Of a stretch of 64,000 nt of DNA, positions 25,276 through 33,959 are shown one piece after another. The translations under genes were made by a program, and so were the position numbers. Position 1 is the first letter of the stretch; each line of letters opens with the position of its first letter. The stretch is from Streptomyces chilikensis. GTDB taxonomy: Bacteria; Actinomycetota; Actinomycetes; Streptomycetales; Streptomycetaceae. The DNA is taken from the NCBI RefSeq assembly GCF_001642695.1, contig NZ_LWCC02000190.1:1-64000 (forward strand), read 5' to 3'. Below the pieces are notes generated by a model. It made no database searches. It saw nothing but the letters and a program-made list of their open reading frames with translations, and was not told where the DNA came from.

Positions 25276-25529
25276 CCTGCAGTCACGGCTCCTGCCGTCC
25301 GGCGGGACGGGAGGAGCAGCCACGGCACGAAGGGGGAGATGCAGGCTCCTCCAACGAACAGGACGGCCCCCAGCCACATCACTTGCCTTCTTCATGTGCG
25401 GGTCCCCGGCTCTCCACCGGGGACCCGCACAGGGAACCTACCGTCTGATTGACGTATAGGGAGGGGATCTTCTCCTGGCCGGAGGGGTCGGGCAGTCCCG
25501 TCGTGTTCGTCGTGAGGTGTGTCTAGCGG
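25276..25529. other. Short intergenic stretch
   Basis: No gene is seen. A hydrophobic minus-strand run near 25320-25400 (MMWLGAVLFVGGAC) suggests a membrane-protein relic. Confidence 0.3.
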
Positions 25530-26636
25530 TCAGTCGTTCCGGTCGGGCGTGCTCTTGATGTCGTCGACGATGGCGCGGTCGATGACGGCGCTGGTGAAGA
25601 CGACCGTGCCGGGCTTGATGAGGGCGTCCTCGCCGGTGGTGTTCTCGCGCACCTGGACGGTGCGCCGGCCGAGGAAGTCGTGGTTCTTCGGGTCGAAGAT
25701 CCATTCGTCGCGTCGGCCGCTGGTCTCGTCGAGCCGGGCGACGGCCACGCCGGTCCGGTTGGCGGCGTCGACCGCGTCCTGGACGATGACGACGCCGGGG
25801 ATTTTGGCGGCGGCCTTGAAGAGTGCGGCGGAAAGCTCGGCGGGCGGGTAGCTTTCGCCGAGGAGGTCGCCGATGGTGGTGAAGGCCTGCTGGTCGGGGC
25901 TGTTGCCCATGCCTTCGGTTTCGTCGTAGACCTTGGTGAGCAGGATGTCGGGATCGGTGGGGAGCTGGGTGAGGTAGTCGTACGAGGGGTTGTTGAGGTA
26001 GGCCTTGGGGGTGTTGCCCTGTTCGTCGGGCAGGCTCAGCGTCTCGCCTTCAGGACTGTCGTTGACTGCGGGGTCGATGAGCCAGCCCTTGGTGCCGTCT
26101 GCGGATTCCCACACCTGGCGGCGGTGCAGCTCGTCGGACGCCACGGACGCCTTGCCGTCGACGGTTCGCACGTAGGTGGTGGCCGTCTTGGATTCGATGT
26201 AGATGTACTGGCCCGGCTTGACGGCTCTGGGTGCGGTGGCGGCCGCGGCGAGCGCGATCTGGTCGAGGAGCCGGGGCACGCCTTCGGTGCTGGCGGGACC
26301 GATCTGCGTGGTCAGAACGGGTCCGGTGGCGACTCCGCCGTCTTCGTTCTGTGCGCCGGTGGACGCCGCCAGGCCGGCGAAGACCGCGCCTGCCAGGACG
26401 ACCGACAGGGCGGGCAGGACGATGGCGGGGCGGGGCAGCCGGAAGCGTCGGGGAGTGACGTGGGGGGTCTGTGCCGTCTCCTTCTGTTCTTCCTGCCGCA
26501 TTTCGTGGATCTGGGCCATGAGGCGCTCCTTGTGGAACTGGTGGCGGCCCGCCGGCAGATCACGGGCCATGGCGGACAAGAGCTCAGAGCTCGGGTCCTG
26601 CTCAACCGGGTTCTCCCGGAACATGTCGCCGTTCAT
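25530..26636 (-). CDS. CU044_5270-family membrane protein (copy 2)
   Basis: This 368-aa paralogue of the 11125-12195 protein has a cytoplasmic part with DLPAGRHQFHKERLMAQI, one span (~72-95, PAIVLPALSVVLAGAVFAGL), and an exported domain with RLLDQIALAAA, GQYIYIESKTAT, YDYLTQLPTDPDILL and WIFDPKNHDFLGRRTVQV. It overlaps the sigma stop by 4 bp (ATGA). It is likely the anti-sigma for its neighbour. Similarity to copy 1 is clear across the whole protein but far from identical, so the duplication is old. Confidence 0.9.
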   Translation of the reverse strand: MNGDMFRENPVEQDPSSELLSAMARDLPAGRHQFHKERLMAQIHEMRQEEQKETAQTPHVTPRRFRLPRPAIVLPALSVVLAGAVFAGLAASTGAQNEDGGVATGPVLTTQIGPASTEGVPRLLDQIALAAAATAPRAVKPGQYIYIESKTATTYVRTVDGKASVASDELHRRQVWESADGTKGWLIDPAVNDSPEGETLSLPDEQGNTPKAYLNNPSYDYLTQLPTDPDILLTKVYDETEGMGNSPDQQAFTTIGDLLGESYPPAELSAALFKAAAKIPGVVIVQDAVDAANRTGVAVARLDETSGRRDEWIFDPKNHDFLGRRTVQVRENTTGEDALIKPGTVVFTSAVIDRAIVDDIKSTPDRND

Positions 26637-27304
26637 CGGTTTCCTTCCTGTGCGGGCCGGGTCGTCATGTGGTGATCGCCTCTTGTCTGTCGGCCGGGGG
26701 TGGCGCCTTCCCGTTTCCCCGAAGCTTTTTTCCTGGTGGTTCCGGACGGCCGTTGCGCCTTGCTGCCGCCGCCGACCAGGGCGCGGAGTTTTTTGCGGGC
26801 GCGGGAGAGTCGGGAGGCCACGGTGCCGGTCGGGATGCCGAGTGCTTCTGCTGCCGCCTCGTAGTCCAGGCCCTCGCCCAGGCAGAGGGCGACGACCTCG
26901 CGTTCGGGGGCGCGCAGTGCTGCGAGGGCTGCCAGGGCGGCCTCGATCTTCCGCCGGTCGTCGACGCGTGCGGCGACCTCGTCGGCGTGGTCGGCCACGG
27001 ACGTCTCGGCTGCCGCCGCGGCTTTGACGGCGGCCCGGTACCGACGGTTGCTGCGGTACTGGTTGCGCGCGATGTTGCCGGCGATGCCCAACAGCCATGG
27101 GCGCAGCGAGCCGCCCTCGGGGTCGACCCTGCCCCGGAGCCGCCAGGCCTCGAGGAAGGTGGCCGCCATGATGTCTTCGGCCGTCGACCAGTCGGCGGTC
27201 AGGCGGTAGGCGTGGTTGTAGACGGCGCGCGAGTAGCTGTCGAACAGCTCCGCGAACGCGCTGGGATCCCCGGCCCGTACCCGGGTACGCATATCGGTGC
27301 TCAC
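26633..27304 (-). CDS. ECF RNA polymerase sigma factor (copy 2)
   Basis: This 223-aa ECF factor is closely related to 10217-11128: MRTRVRAGDPSAFAELFDSY, YNHAYRLTADWSTAEDIMAA and LGIPTGTVASRLSRARKKL can be aligned directly. It lacks the long Pro/Arg tail of copy 1 but keeps a short basic tail. GTG 27304 is preferred, giving VSTDMRTRV after GAGAGAA; the ATG at 27292 is the alternative. Together with its CU044_5270 partner it forms a unit enclosed by the 72-bp repeats. Confidence 0.92.
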   Translation of the reverse strand: MSTDMRTRVRAGDPSAFAELFDSYSRAVYNHAYRLTADWSTAEDIMAATFLEAWRLRGRVDPEGGSLRPWLLGIAGNIARNQYRSNRRYRAAVKAAAAAETSVADHADEVAARVDDRRKIEAALAALAALRAPEREVVALCLGEGLDYEAAAEALGIPTGTVASRLSRARKKLRALVGGGSKAQRPSGTTRKKASGKREGATPGRQTRGDHHMTTRPAQEGNR

Positions 27305-27492
27305 TTCTCTCAGCTGTGCGGAACTGGCAGCGGCTTCCCGTGATCTGGAACACACGGCTGCCGGTACGGAGACCGGCACTCGTGGCGGCGGGAGGTGCCG
27401 ACCCTCACCACAGTGAACAGGTGTCTCTCATCACGAGGCCGCACGGATACTCACCCGATGTCTCAGCGCGAGTCCCGCAATGAACAGCGGAC

Positions 27493-27564
27493 CAGGCCAG
27501 GTTCGACCAGCACATCCAGACACCTCGATGAGAAATCCTGTGGGCGGCAGCGCGAGATTCAGCA
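27493..27564 (+). repeat. 72-bp direct repeat, right copy
   Basis: It differs from 25204-25275 at three positions and lies 2,289 bp away. It overlaps the 3' end of the DUF4328 pseudogene by 6 bp (27559-27564). Confidence 0.9.
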
Positions 27565-28240
27565 GTAGGCCGTGGCCGCCTTCGCCCGCTGCATGGCCGT
27601 GAGCCGCACCGCGAAGTGGATGGCAGCACCGGCGGCAGCGACGAACAGGAGGTCGACCACGATGTACAACTCCACGGCCGTCTGCAGGTCCGCGAACGTC
27701 TGCGCGATGTCGAACATCAGGGCGGCGTGCCGGCTGAGCAGATTGGCGGCGAGGAAGAGGCTCCACCACAGGCGCACCGGCCACATCGGGGTCCGGGACC
27801 GCCCGTCGGCATGCGGTGTCGGGTTGCAGGCCGACCACATGCCGACAGCGATCCGGTAGGGCAGTACGAAGTTCACCAGCGGGATGAACCAGGCCGCGAT
27901 CGCCCAGCCGGGACCCGCGCCGAACCGGTCGGGAGCCAGTCGCTCCACGCTGCGGCGTATCAGGAAGAACCAGACGACGAAGGCCACCGCGCACAGCGCG
28001 TACACCGCCGTCTGCAGGCGGCCGACCGCGTCGTACAACTCGTACCAGGATTCCAGCGCCTCCGGGGAGGTGACGGGGGCGCGCTGTTCCTCGCCGGCCA
28101 GCACGTGCAGCCGAACGCCGACCTACACGTCGACCAGGGCGACGAGTGCGTACGCCGCGAGCGCCGCGATCAGTGCGAGGAGGGGGCCGCGGGGCGCGAG
28201 CAACGGGCCGCGCTGCGCGGGCGGGTGGAGCGCGTCGGGC
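27559..28240 (-). pseudogene. DUF4328 membrane protein with an in-frame amber codon
   Basis: The frame from 28104 (181 aa) has the DUF4328 layout: ALCAVAFVVWFFLIRRSVER, PGWAIAAWFIPLVNFVLPYR and PVRLWWSLFLAANLL, ending in further spans. The same frame continues upstream through a first membrane span, LLALIAALAAYALVALVDV, which DUF4328 proteins need, but a TAG at 28123-28125 separates it from the rest. No ribosome site precedes 28104. It is therefore read as a gene broken by one nonsense codon. Confidence 0.65.
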
Positions 28241-28242
28241 GC

Positions 28243-28268
28243 GGACAAGGACAAGGACAAGGACAAGG
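28243..28268 (+). repeat. Hexanucleotide tandem repeat GGACAA x4
   Basis: Four perfect units; on the minus strand they encode Leu-Ser pairs at the start of the broken DUF4328 gene. Such tracts slip easily. Confidence 0.7.
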
Positions 28269-28503
28269 TGCTGGTCCCCTGAGCGACATGGCGGAACCGC
28301 GTGCGGGCAGATCCCGGACGGGCGGAGGAACGCTACGTCGGGGGGAACACGGCGTCCAGGGAGTTCTCTGGCGGTGGTTGCCGCCGCGGAGAGCGAGGCC
28401 TCCTGTCCTGCGGAAGGGCATGCGCGCAAGGCCGCGCCACTCGTTCAGGTGAGCCAGGAGCATATGCCTCTGTCGTAACGGCAGGTGGGCCTAGGTTCCG
28501 GGC

Positions 28504-28612
28504 ATGGTCAGTTCTTCCCACGAGGCTATGCACCGGATCTTCCAGGAGGATCCGGGTCTCTTCGCCCGCGCGCTGCGGCCACACGGCCTGGACATCGCCT
28601 CGCCCGCCGGGC
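28504..28612 (+). pseudogene. N-terminal remnant of an Rpn/PD-(D/E)XK-like family protein
   Basis: MVSSSHEAMHRIFQEDPGLF begins a protein family common in Streptomyces that is annotated as Rpn-like nuclease/transposase. Homology stops after about 34 residues and the frame continues in non-coding sequence. Only the start of the gene is left. Confidence 0.5.
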
Positions 28613-28670
28613 TGCGCCGCCCGGGCAGCGGCTGGCCGAAGGGTCCACCGGCAACGGGCGTCGCGAGCGG

Positions 28671-29321
28671 TCAGTCGTTGAGCGTGGCGGAGGGTTCGTC
28701 ACTGTTCTGGGCCTGCTGGGACCGCTGGGCGAGCATCGTGGCCAGGTCCTGGACGCTGTCGGCGTCGATGTCGCCCTTGCGCGTGGCGGCCTCCATGGTC
28801 CACAGCAGTGTCGTGCCGACCCGCATCTGGGTCACCGCACCGGGCTCGCCGTCGATGCCGGAGGTCCCGAGCCGGGCGTCGCGCTCGTCACCGATCGGGC
28901 CCAAGTCGAGCGGCTCGGCCTTCTGCCCCGCCCGGGTGCCGTAGTAACCGTCCCAGAGCACCCGGTACGCGTCCTGGGCGGCCTGTTCGCTGTCGTAGGC
29001 GACGATCTGGAAGGTGAGGGAGGCGAAGGGCTCGCCGCGCTTGAAAGTGGAAGCACCGAAGAAGCGAGCGCCCCCGCAGCCGGCGTTGCCCTTGATAGGG
29101 CAGGCCTGCGAGCGGTAGAGCTCGTTCATCTCGATGGCCGTCGACTCGAAGGATTGCTCCCAGCCTGTCATGGCCTCACCGTCCGGCAGGGCCCGGCCGA
29201 CCTGGTCCTTCGTGAGCGGCGTCGCCTCGCCGGTGGTGGCGTCGCTCTCCGGCCCGCCACAGCCGGTCAGCAGCAGTGCTGTCACGGCTGCCGCGTGCCA
29301 ACGGTGCTTTCTCATGGTCAT
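28671..29321 (-). CDS. Hypothetical lipoprotein
   Basis: This 216-aa protein has a lipoprotein signal peptide: MTMRKHRWHAAAVTALLLTG and then C in the lipobox LLTGC. The mature part contains a Cys pair (SQACPIKGNAGCGG) and strands such as ASLTFQIVAYDS; it resembles substrate-binding-like Streptomyces lipoproteins of unknown role. Start 29321 follows AGAGG. A repeat with paired TGTCACGC boxes (29446-29520) lies ~125-200 bp upstream and may regulate it. Confidence 0.8.
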   Translation of the reverse strand: MTMRKHRWHAAAVTALLLTGCGGPESDATTGEATPLTKDQVGRALPDGEAMTGWEQSFESTAIEMNELYRSQACPIKGNAGCGGARFFGASTFKRGEPFASLTFQIVAYDSEQAAQDAYRVLWDGYYGTRAGQKAEPLDLGPIGDERDARLGTSGIDGEPGAVTQMRVGTTLLWTMEAATRKGDIDADSVQDLATMLAQRSQQAQNSDEPSATLND

Positions 29322-29445
29322 GCCACCACCTCTCGAGTCGGCCATCGTACGCGGACCGGTCGTGCGTGGGTGCCGGCTTGCAGACTCTGCGGCCAGAGGG
29401 CTGTCACGTTGTCATGCCGAGCGCCCCGGAGCGCTCTTGATGAGT

Positions 29446-29520
29446 GTTTGCGCAGGCCACGGGCGAGTTCTCCAGGAGCGTGACAGGGCGCGTGACACGC
29501 GGCCGACGGGGACACCACGG
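29446..29520 (+). repeat. Dispersed non-coding repeat, copy 2
   Basis: It is related to 21801-21887. It holds two GCGTGACA units (TGTCACGC on the minus strand, 12 bp apart), the same arrangement as copy 1, and sits upstream of the lipoprotein gene. Confidence 0.55.
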
Positions 29521-29569
29521 CGGTGAGAGGGCCGGGGGTGCGCGGGTGGAGATCCCCGAGGAATCGGCG

Positions 29570-29798
29570 ATGCGGGCCGATTTCGCTTACGGGGTTCCCG
29601 TCTACACGGTGGGGCTGCGGCGCAGGCGGTATGCGGTCGTGCGGCCCTACCCGCTACCTGGCCGCCGGCCTCGAGGACCTGGAGGAGCTGGTCCTGGCGC
29701 GCAGTGCCTCGGAGGCCCGCGAGCTCGCCGCCGCCCTCCCCCGCTGCCAGGTCGTCGACCTCGGCCTGCCCGAGCACGGACAGCTCACCATGTGCTGA
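29570..29798 (+). pseudogene. Small hypothetical gene with a frameshift
   Basis: GAGGAA precedes ATG 29570, which opens MRADFAYGVPVYTVGLRRRR and then YAVVRPY. After a frame change near 29650 the sequence continues RYLAAGLEDLEELVLARSAS and AALPRCQVVDLGLPEHGQLT to a stop at 29798. Joined, the two parts give a sensible ~75-aa protein with even codon use, so a single-base frameshift, or a sequencing slip, is the simplest reading. Confidence 0.5.
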
Positions 29799-30096
29799 CC
29801 GCCCGCATGGCCGGGCAACCCGCCGGCGCGCGGCGGCCGGAGGGGCCGGTGGCTACCGGTGCAGGCGCGGGAGGGGGCGTTGAGTGAGCTCGGCCTGCTC
29901 GGCGGCGGCACGGAAACCCGGGCAGGACACGCCGGGTCCGGCCCCGCTGTCGTTCCGGCGGCCAGCGTGTCGGGCAGGGCGTGCTGTGAGTGGGGGCGGC
30001 GCGGCCTTCCTTCAGGATCCCGCGGGTCCGGGCGCGCCACCGTCGGGTCGGCTCCGGGCGGCCAGGGATCAGGATGACAGCCCCTTTCTACCAGGA

Positions 30097-30738
30097 CTAC
30101 GCCTGGTGCTGGTCCGCCACCTGGTCAGTCATGGGAGACGGGGCCGGCTGAGTGTCGGGGCGGGGCGGCGTTGGAGCGGTGGCGGGCTCGGGCGGCGAGA
30201 GGACTGCCGTACGGATCTGGCGTTGCAGGCGCCGCCTTTCATGGCGCGTGTACTGCGTCCTGTATCCGCGCGACCCCTTCCAGAGTCCGCGCCACAGCCT
30301 GTAGGTACCACGAGCCAGCGGCTCCGCAACGAGGACGGAGACGCCGATGAGCGTCACGAGGAAACTCCGCCTTGCAAGTGTCGCCGCAGCGCCTGGCTGA
30401 GCCGTTCCCAGCCATGCCAGGACCTGCATCTGGTTGGTGATCATCAGGAGGCAGGTGGCCGACCAGACCAGGCTTGCCACCAGGTTGGGAAGCGTCCGCT
30501 TGCGTAGTTCCCTGCGCTCGTTCCGTAACTGAAGGAGCGCCTCGGCGGAAGGATCAATGCCACCGCGTTGCTGTTCGATCAGTTGGCGCTTCGCTTCCGT
30601 CTGCTGCCGTTTGGTGGTGAAGACCCGGTCGCCCACCCTCCGCATCAACCCGGTGTACTGCACGGTCCCGACCAACAGCACAGCGGCGTTGATTGTCGTC
30701 AGAACCGCTGCGTAGTCGTTGCTCATAGCCCAGGTCAT
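30097..30738 (-). CDS. Integral membrane hypothetical protein
   Basis: This 213-aa protein opens with a span (VLTTINAAVLLVGTVQYTGL). A basic, probably coiled-coil cytoplasmic stretch follows (TTKRQQTEAKRQLIEQQRGG and LLQLRNERRELRKR), then a membrane pair (LPNLVASLVWSATCLLMITN and SFLVTLIGVSVLVAEPLARG) and a Pro-rich tail. Start 30738 follows GGGAAGAGGAC. The frame is open far upstream, but that part has no coding features and holds the 129-bp repeats. The function is not known. Confidence 0.65.
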   Translation of the reverse strand: MTWAMSNDYAAVLTTINAAVLLVGTVQYTGLMRRVGDRVFTTKRQQTEAKRQLIEQQRGGIDPSAEALLQLRNERRELRKRTLPNLVASLVWSATCLLMITNQMQVLAWLGTAQPGAAATLARRSFLVTLIGVSVLVAEPLARGTYRLWRGLWKGSRGYRTQYTRHERRRLQRQIRTAVLSPPEPATAPTPPRPDTQPAPSPMTDQVADQHQA

Positions 30739-30920
30739 GTCCTCTTCCCGCCTCATCTGGTCTTGCTGCCGGTCAGCTGCGCGTCTTCCGCTTCCGGTGG
30801 CTCGTGCCGTTCGTCCGCTGTTCGCGCTCGGAGCGCCTTCGAGACCGTGCCCGCACTTGGGCCCTTCCTCTTGCGTTCGCCCGGGTCGTGGCCGTGGCGG
30901 GCGCCGGACCGGGTGGGCGC

Positions 30921-31049
30921 CGGGAGCCCGTCTCGCCCTGATGTACCCGGCGGGCCAGGGATGGCGGCCTTCGGAGGCGACGCGCCGGAAGAGGATCGCC
31001 CTGCTCGGCTTCGACCCACTGGCCGACTGGTGCTGACCCGTGCCGGCGG
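30921..31049 (+). repeat. 129-bp direct repeat, left copy
   Basis: It aligns without gaps to 31629-31757 with about 19 differences (~85 %). In the best conserved plus-strand frame it ends GWRPSEATRRKRIALLGFDP then LADWC-stop. Confidence 0.85.
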
Positions 31050-31628
31050 ACCCCAGCGGCCAGCCGGCGGCGCACGCGGGTTCGCCGGCCGGGGCGGGCG
31101 GCTGCTGCAGGTGCTGGGCCACGAAGTTCTCCAGCGCCTGGTGGACCGCGGCGGTCAGCTGACTGCGGGAGCTGCCGAAGTCCTCCCGCTCGGCGGTCAG
31201 CAGGAGCAGCCGGTGCGTGCCGGCCATCCGTATCCGGCCTGCCGCCCGGGCCGCGGTCAGCAGGCGCCGGCTGGCGGGCTGTTTCAGCGGACCTCTTACA
31301 AGCGTGACCAGTTGGTGGGCGGTCAGCCGAAGTCGACGGCACGCCTCGAGCGGGATGCCGGCCCACGCCGCGTCGTCCGGTCCGGGCAGGAGGTGGCCGT
31401 GCGGCGCCGGAAGCGGCCGGGGTCGGAGGCCTGGCGGCCGGGGCCGGGGCGGGCGCGCAGGGAAGCTCGGTATCGGCCGGCTCGGAGGACTGGTCGGGGA
31501 GGAGGGCCGGAGCCCAGGTAGTGCAGGATCCGGCCCGCGCGTGGGCGGCCAGTCCGGCCGGCGGGCCGGCGTAGGCGCACCCGGGACAGCGTTCCCAGCC
31601 CGCCCGCGCAGTACATGGCCCGTCCCGC

Positions 31629-31757
31629 CGGCGGCCCGTCCCGCCCTGAGGCCCCCCGCGAGCCAGGGGTGGCGGCCCTCGGAGGTGAGGCGCCGGAAGA
31701 AGGTCGTGCTGCTCGGCTTCGACCCACTGGCCGACTGGCGCTGACCGGTGCCGGTGG
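31629..31757 (+). repeat. 129-bp direct repeat, right copy
   Basis: It lies 708 bp from the left copy. The plus-strand frame ends GWRPSEVRRRKKVVLLGFDP then LADWR-stop. A weaker third match (GRRPSEATRRRKI) is at ~9555-9600. Confidence 0.85.
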
Positions 31758-31870
31758 GGCCGTCGGCGGCTGACGGCCGCCGAGCGGAAGCGGCTGTTCG
31801 TCGACGGCCACCGAAACAAGGCTCCTCCGCCTGCAACCTTTCCTCCCGTCCGGCTGTCCCCTAATCATCA

Positions 31871-31920
31871 ACCGCTCCTGTCTCTGTGGTCCCCGAGACA
31901 TCAATCGGCACAGGAGCGGT
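31871..31920. promoter_or_regulatory. Inverted repeat upstream of the FG-GAP gene
   Basis: ACCGCTCCTGT (31871-31881) and ACAGGAGCGGT (31910-31920) are perfectly complementary, 28 bases apart, ending 27 bp before the ATG. It could be an operator or a 5'-UTR stem. Confidence 0.5.
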
Positions 31921-31947
31921 CGCACAGAATCATCAGGAGACACTTTC

Positions 31948-33294
31948 ATGCGCATTCGCCCCGCAGCCTGCGCGGCACTCCTCGTGGCGTCCCTCGCCCC
32001 CGTCCTCACGGCACCTCCCGCCAGCGCGGCGGCGGCCAGGTACGCGGACGACTTCAACGGCGACGGCTACCGCGACTACGCCAGTTACACCTACGAGCAG
32101 TACAGCAAGGGCGGCGGCGTCCGGATCACCTTCGGTACCGCCTCCGGACCTGGCACCCAGACCCAGTTGATCACCCAGGGCAGCCCCGGTGTCCCCGGTG
32201 CCGACGAGGCGGAGGACCAGTTCGGCGACGTCCGGGTGCCCGCCGACTTCAACGCCGACGGATACGGGGACCTCGCCGTGTCGGTGTCGCGCGAGGACGT
32301 CGACGGACGCACGGACGAGGGCGGCGTCGTCATCCTGTGGGGAAGCGCGACCGGCCTCTCGGGTGGCACCGCGATCCCCAACGCCGGCGCCAAGGTGTCG
32401 AACGCCCGCTTCGGCCGCGACCTCGCCGCCGGGGACTTCAACGGGGACGGCAAGAAGGACCTGGCCGCGATCAGCGGGAGCAAGGCCTACGTCTACCGCA
32501 GCATCACGCGCACCGGTGTGGCAGGCTCGGTCACCAGCCACGACAAGACGACGAAATTCGCGCCCGCGTCCCTGGTCTCGGGCAACATGAACGGGGACTC
32601 CAGGACCGATCTGGTGATCATCGGAATCACCGACGAGCCCGACAACTTCGGCACGGACGCGTGGTTCATCAAGGGTGGCTCCACGCTCAGCGCGGGCAAG
32701 ACCCTGCGCCTCGTCACGAACTACGGCGACCCCAGCGAGGCGGTCATCGCCGACTTCGACAAGGACGGCTACGGGGACCTCGCGGCGGGCAGCCAGATGT
32801 ACAACAACTACCAGGGCCGGGTGTCCATCTGGTACGGCTCCTCCACCGGTCCCGCCACCGCCGTCCGTATCACGCAGGCCACCACCAACGTCGCCGGCAC
32901 CCCGGAGTCCGGCGACCTGTTCGGCTCCTCCGTCTCGGCCGCCGACATCAACGGCGACGGCTACAAGGACCTCGCGATCGGCGCCTACGGAGAGAAGATC
33001 AGCCAGGAGACGACCGAGGGCGGCGTCCACGTCCTGCGCGGCAGCACGAGCGGGATCACCGGCACCAACTCCCAGTGGCTCGCCCGCAACACCGCCGGCG
33101 TCCCCGGCGGCGTCGCATGGAACGACTGCTTCGGCGATCCGGTCCGCCTCCGCGACACCAATCGCGATGGCAAGGCCGACCTCTACGTCGGCGCCATCAA
33201 CGGCTCGCTGCGCTTCCCCGGCACGTCGTCCGGCGTCACCACGACCGGTGTGACCGACGCCGACACCGAACTCATCTGGGGCATGCTCCAGTAG
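31948..33294 (+). CDS. Secreted FG-GAP/VCBS repeat protein
   Basis: This 448-aa exported protein has a signal peptide (MRIRPAACAALLVASLAPVL, cleavage after ASAAA). Seven or so FG-GAP blades form an integrin-alpha-like beta-propeller, each with the calcium-binding D-x-N/D-x-D-G-x-x-D loop: DFNGDGYRD, DFNADGYGD, DFNGDGKKD, NMNGDSRTD, DFDKDGYGD, DINGDGYKD and DTNRDGKAD. Longer copies such as GDLFGSSVSAADINGDGYKD show the full unit. The ATG follows AGGAGA. It is a single gene with unknown ligand; such proteins bind cell-surface or polymer partners. Confidence 0.93.
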   Translation: MRIRPAACAALLVASLAPVLTAPPASAAAARYADDFNGDGYRDYASYTYEQYSKGGGVRITFGTASGPGTQTQLITQGSPGVPGADEAEDQFGDVRVPADFNADGYGDLAVSVSREDVDGRTDEGGVVILWGSATGLSGGTAIPNAGAKVSNARFGRDLAAGDFNGDGKKDLAAISGSKAYVYRSITRTGVAGSVTSHDKTTKFAPASLVSGNMNGDSRTDLVIIGITDEPDNFGTDAWFIKGGSTLSAGKTLRLVTNYGDPSEAVIADFDKDGYGDLAAGSQMYNNYQGRVSIWYGSSTGPATAVRITQATTNVAGTPESGDLFGSSVSAADINGDGYKDLAIGAYGEKISQETTEGGVHVLRGSTSGITGTNSQWLARNTAGVPGGVAWNDCFGDPVRLRDTNRDGKADLYVGAINGSLRFPGTSSGVTTTGVTDADTELIWGMLQ

Positions 33295-33349
33295 GCCCGG
33301 CCTCCCGCCCAGCTGCCTGGGGTTCGCCTTGTTCGTACAAGTACGGCCC

Positions 33350-33460
33350 TGTCGTGACCACTCGCGCAGTTTCCCGCGCCCCTGAAACGGGGCTTCGCCT
33401 CTGAACCGGGCTCCGTTCGGCGTACAGGGGGCGGAGCCCCGACAGCAACGCCGAGGGCCG
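33350..33460. repeat. Streptomyces intergenic palindromic sequence
   Basis: The CGCAGTTTCCCGCGCCCCTG block and the paired GGGGCTTCGCC / GGCGGAGCCCC arms resemble the GC-rich intergenic repeats scattered through Streptomyces chromosomes, often after genes. Here it follows the FG-GAP gene and may help termination. Confidence 0.5.
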
Positions 33461-33483
33461 TACCCACGGCGGGGGTCCGGGGG

Positions 33484-33900
33484 CGGTCGCGGAGAAGCGG
33501 CTGCACGTCACGGTCATCAGCGCCACGCTCCGGGCGGACGCGGCGCTGCCCGGGGACCTGGCGGCCACGCTGGTGACGCCGGAAGGCGCCCGGTTCTCGG
33601 AGCTGGAGCACCTGCGGCGGAGCAAGGAGGCGGCAGCGCGGGCCAAGGAGGAGGAGCGAGCCGCTCTGGCCGCGGTGCGTGAGGCCGCGGCCAACGGTTT
33701 GTTGTCCGCGGACAACAAACCGACCGCTCCTCCGGCATCGGCAATGGTCCCGGCCGTCGAGGCCACTGCCCTGGCGGCCGTCGCCGGAAAGCCGACCGCT
33801 CCTTCGCTGTCGGAGGGCAACCAGGGTGCGGTGAGTTCACGCAGGCGAGGAGGAACGGGAAACCCGTGTGGTTGCCGGATCGGCGCGCCTCTCCAAAACC
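33484..33900 (+). pseudogene. Fragment of an unknown charged helical protein
   Basis: One frame reads VISATLRADAALPGDLAATL, then TPEGARFSELEHLRRSKEAA, then RAKEEERAALAAVREAAANG, a coding-like helical stretch without a start codon or ribosome site. It passes through the 33695-33722 palindrome (LLSADNKPTAP) and dissolves into non-coding sequence. The family is not recognised. Confidence 0.4.
33695..33722. repeat. 28-bp perfect palindrome
   Basis: Perfectly self-complementary around the core GTTGTCCGCGGACAAC. The same core and about 40 following bases recur at 36855-36915, ahead of the IS5-like remnant. Confidence 0.8.
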
Positions 33901-33959
33901 GGCAGGCGCCCCCAGGACGGGCCGTGAGAAGCTGCGGTTCGACCGGCAGAGGGGGAACG

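Larger units (their letters stand above)
30739..31870. other. Region without a confident gene, holding duplicated segments
   Basis: It contains the two 129-bp repeats below. Between them, the minus strand (about 31380-31060) has a protein-like run: GIPLEACRRLRLTAHQLVTL, SRRLLTAARAAGRIRMAGTH and RSQLTAAVHQALENFVAQHL. It has no clear start, so it may be a relic of a small helical protein. Confidence 0.4.

Noticed and set aside
30097-31836. Reading the whole 579-codon minus frame as one protein
   Set aside because: Only the last 213 residues look like a protein. The rest is Pro/Arg/Ser-rich, includes both 129-bp repeats and lacks a credible start.
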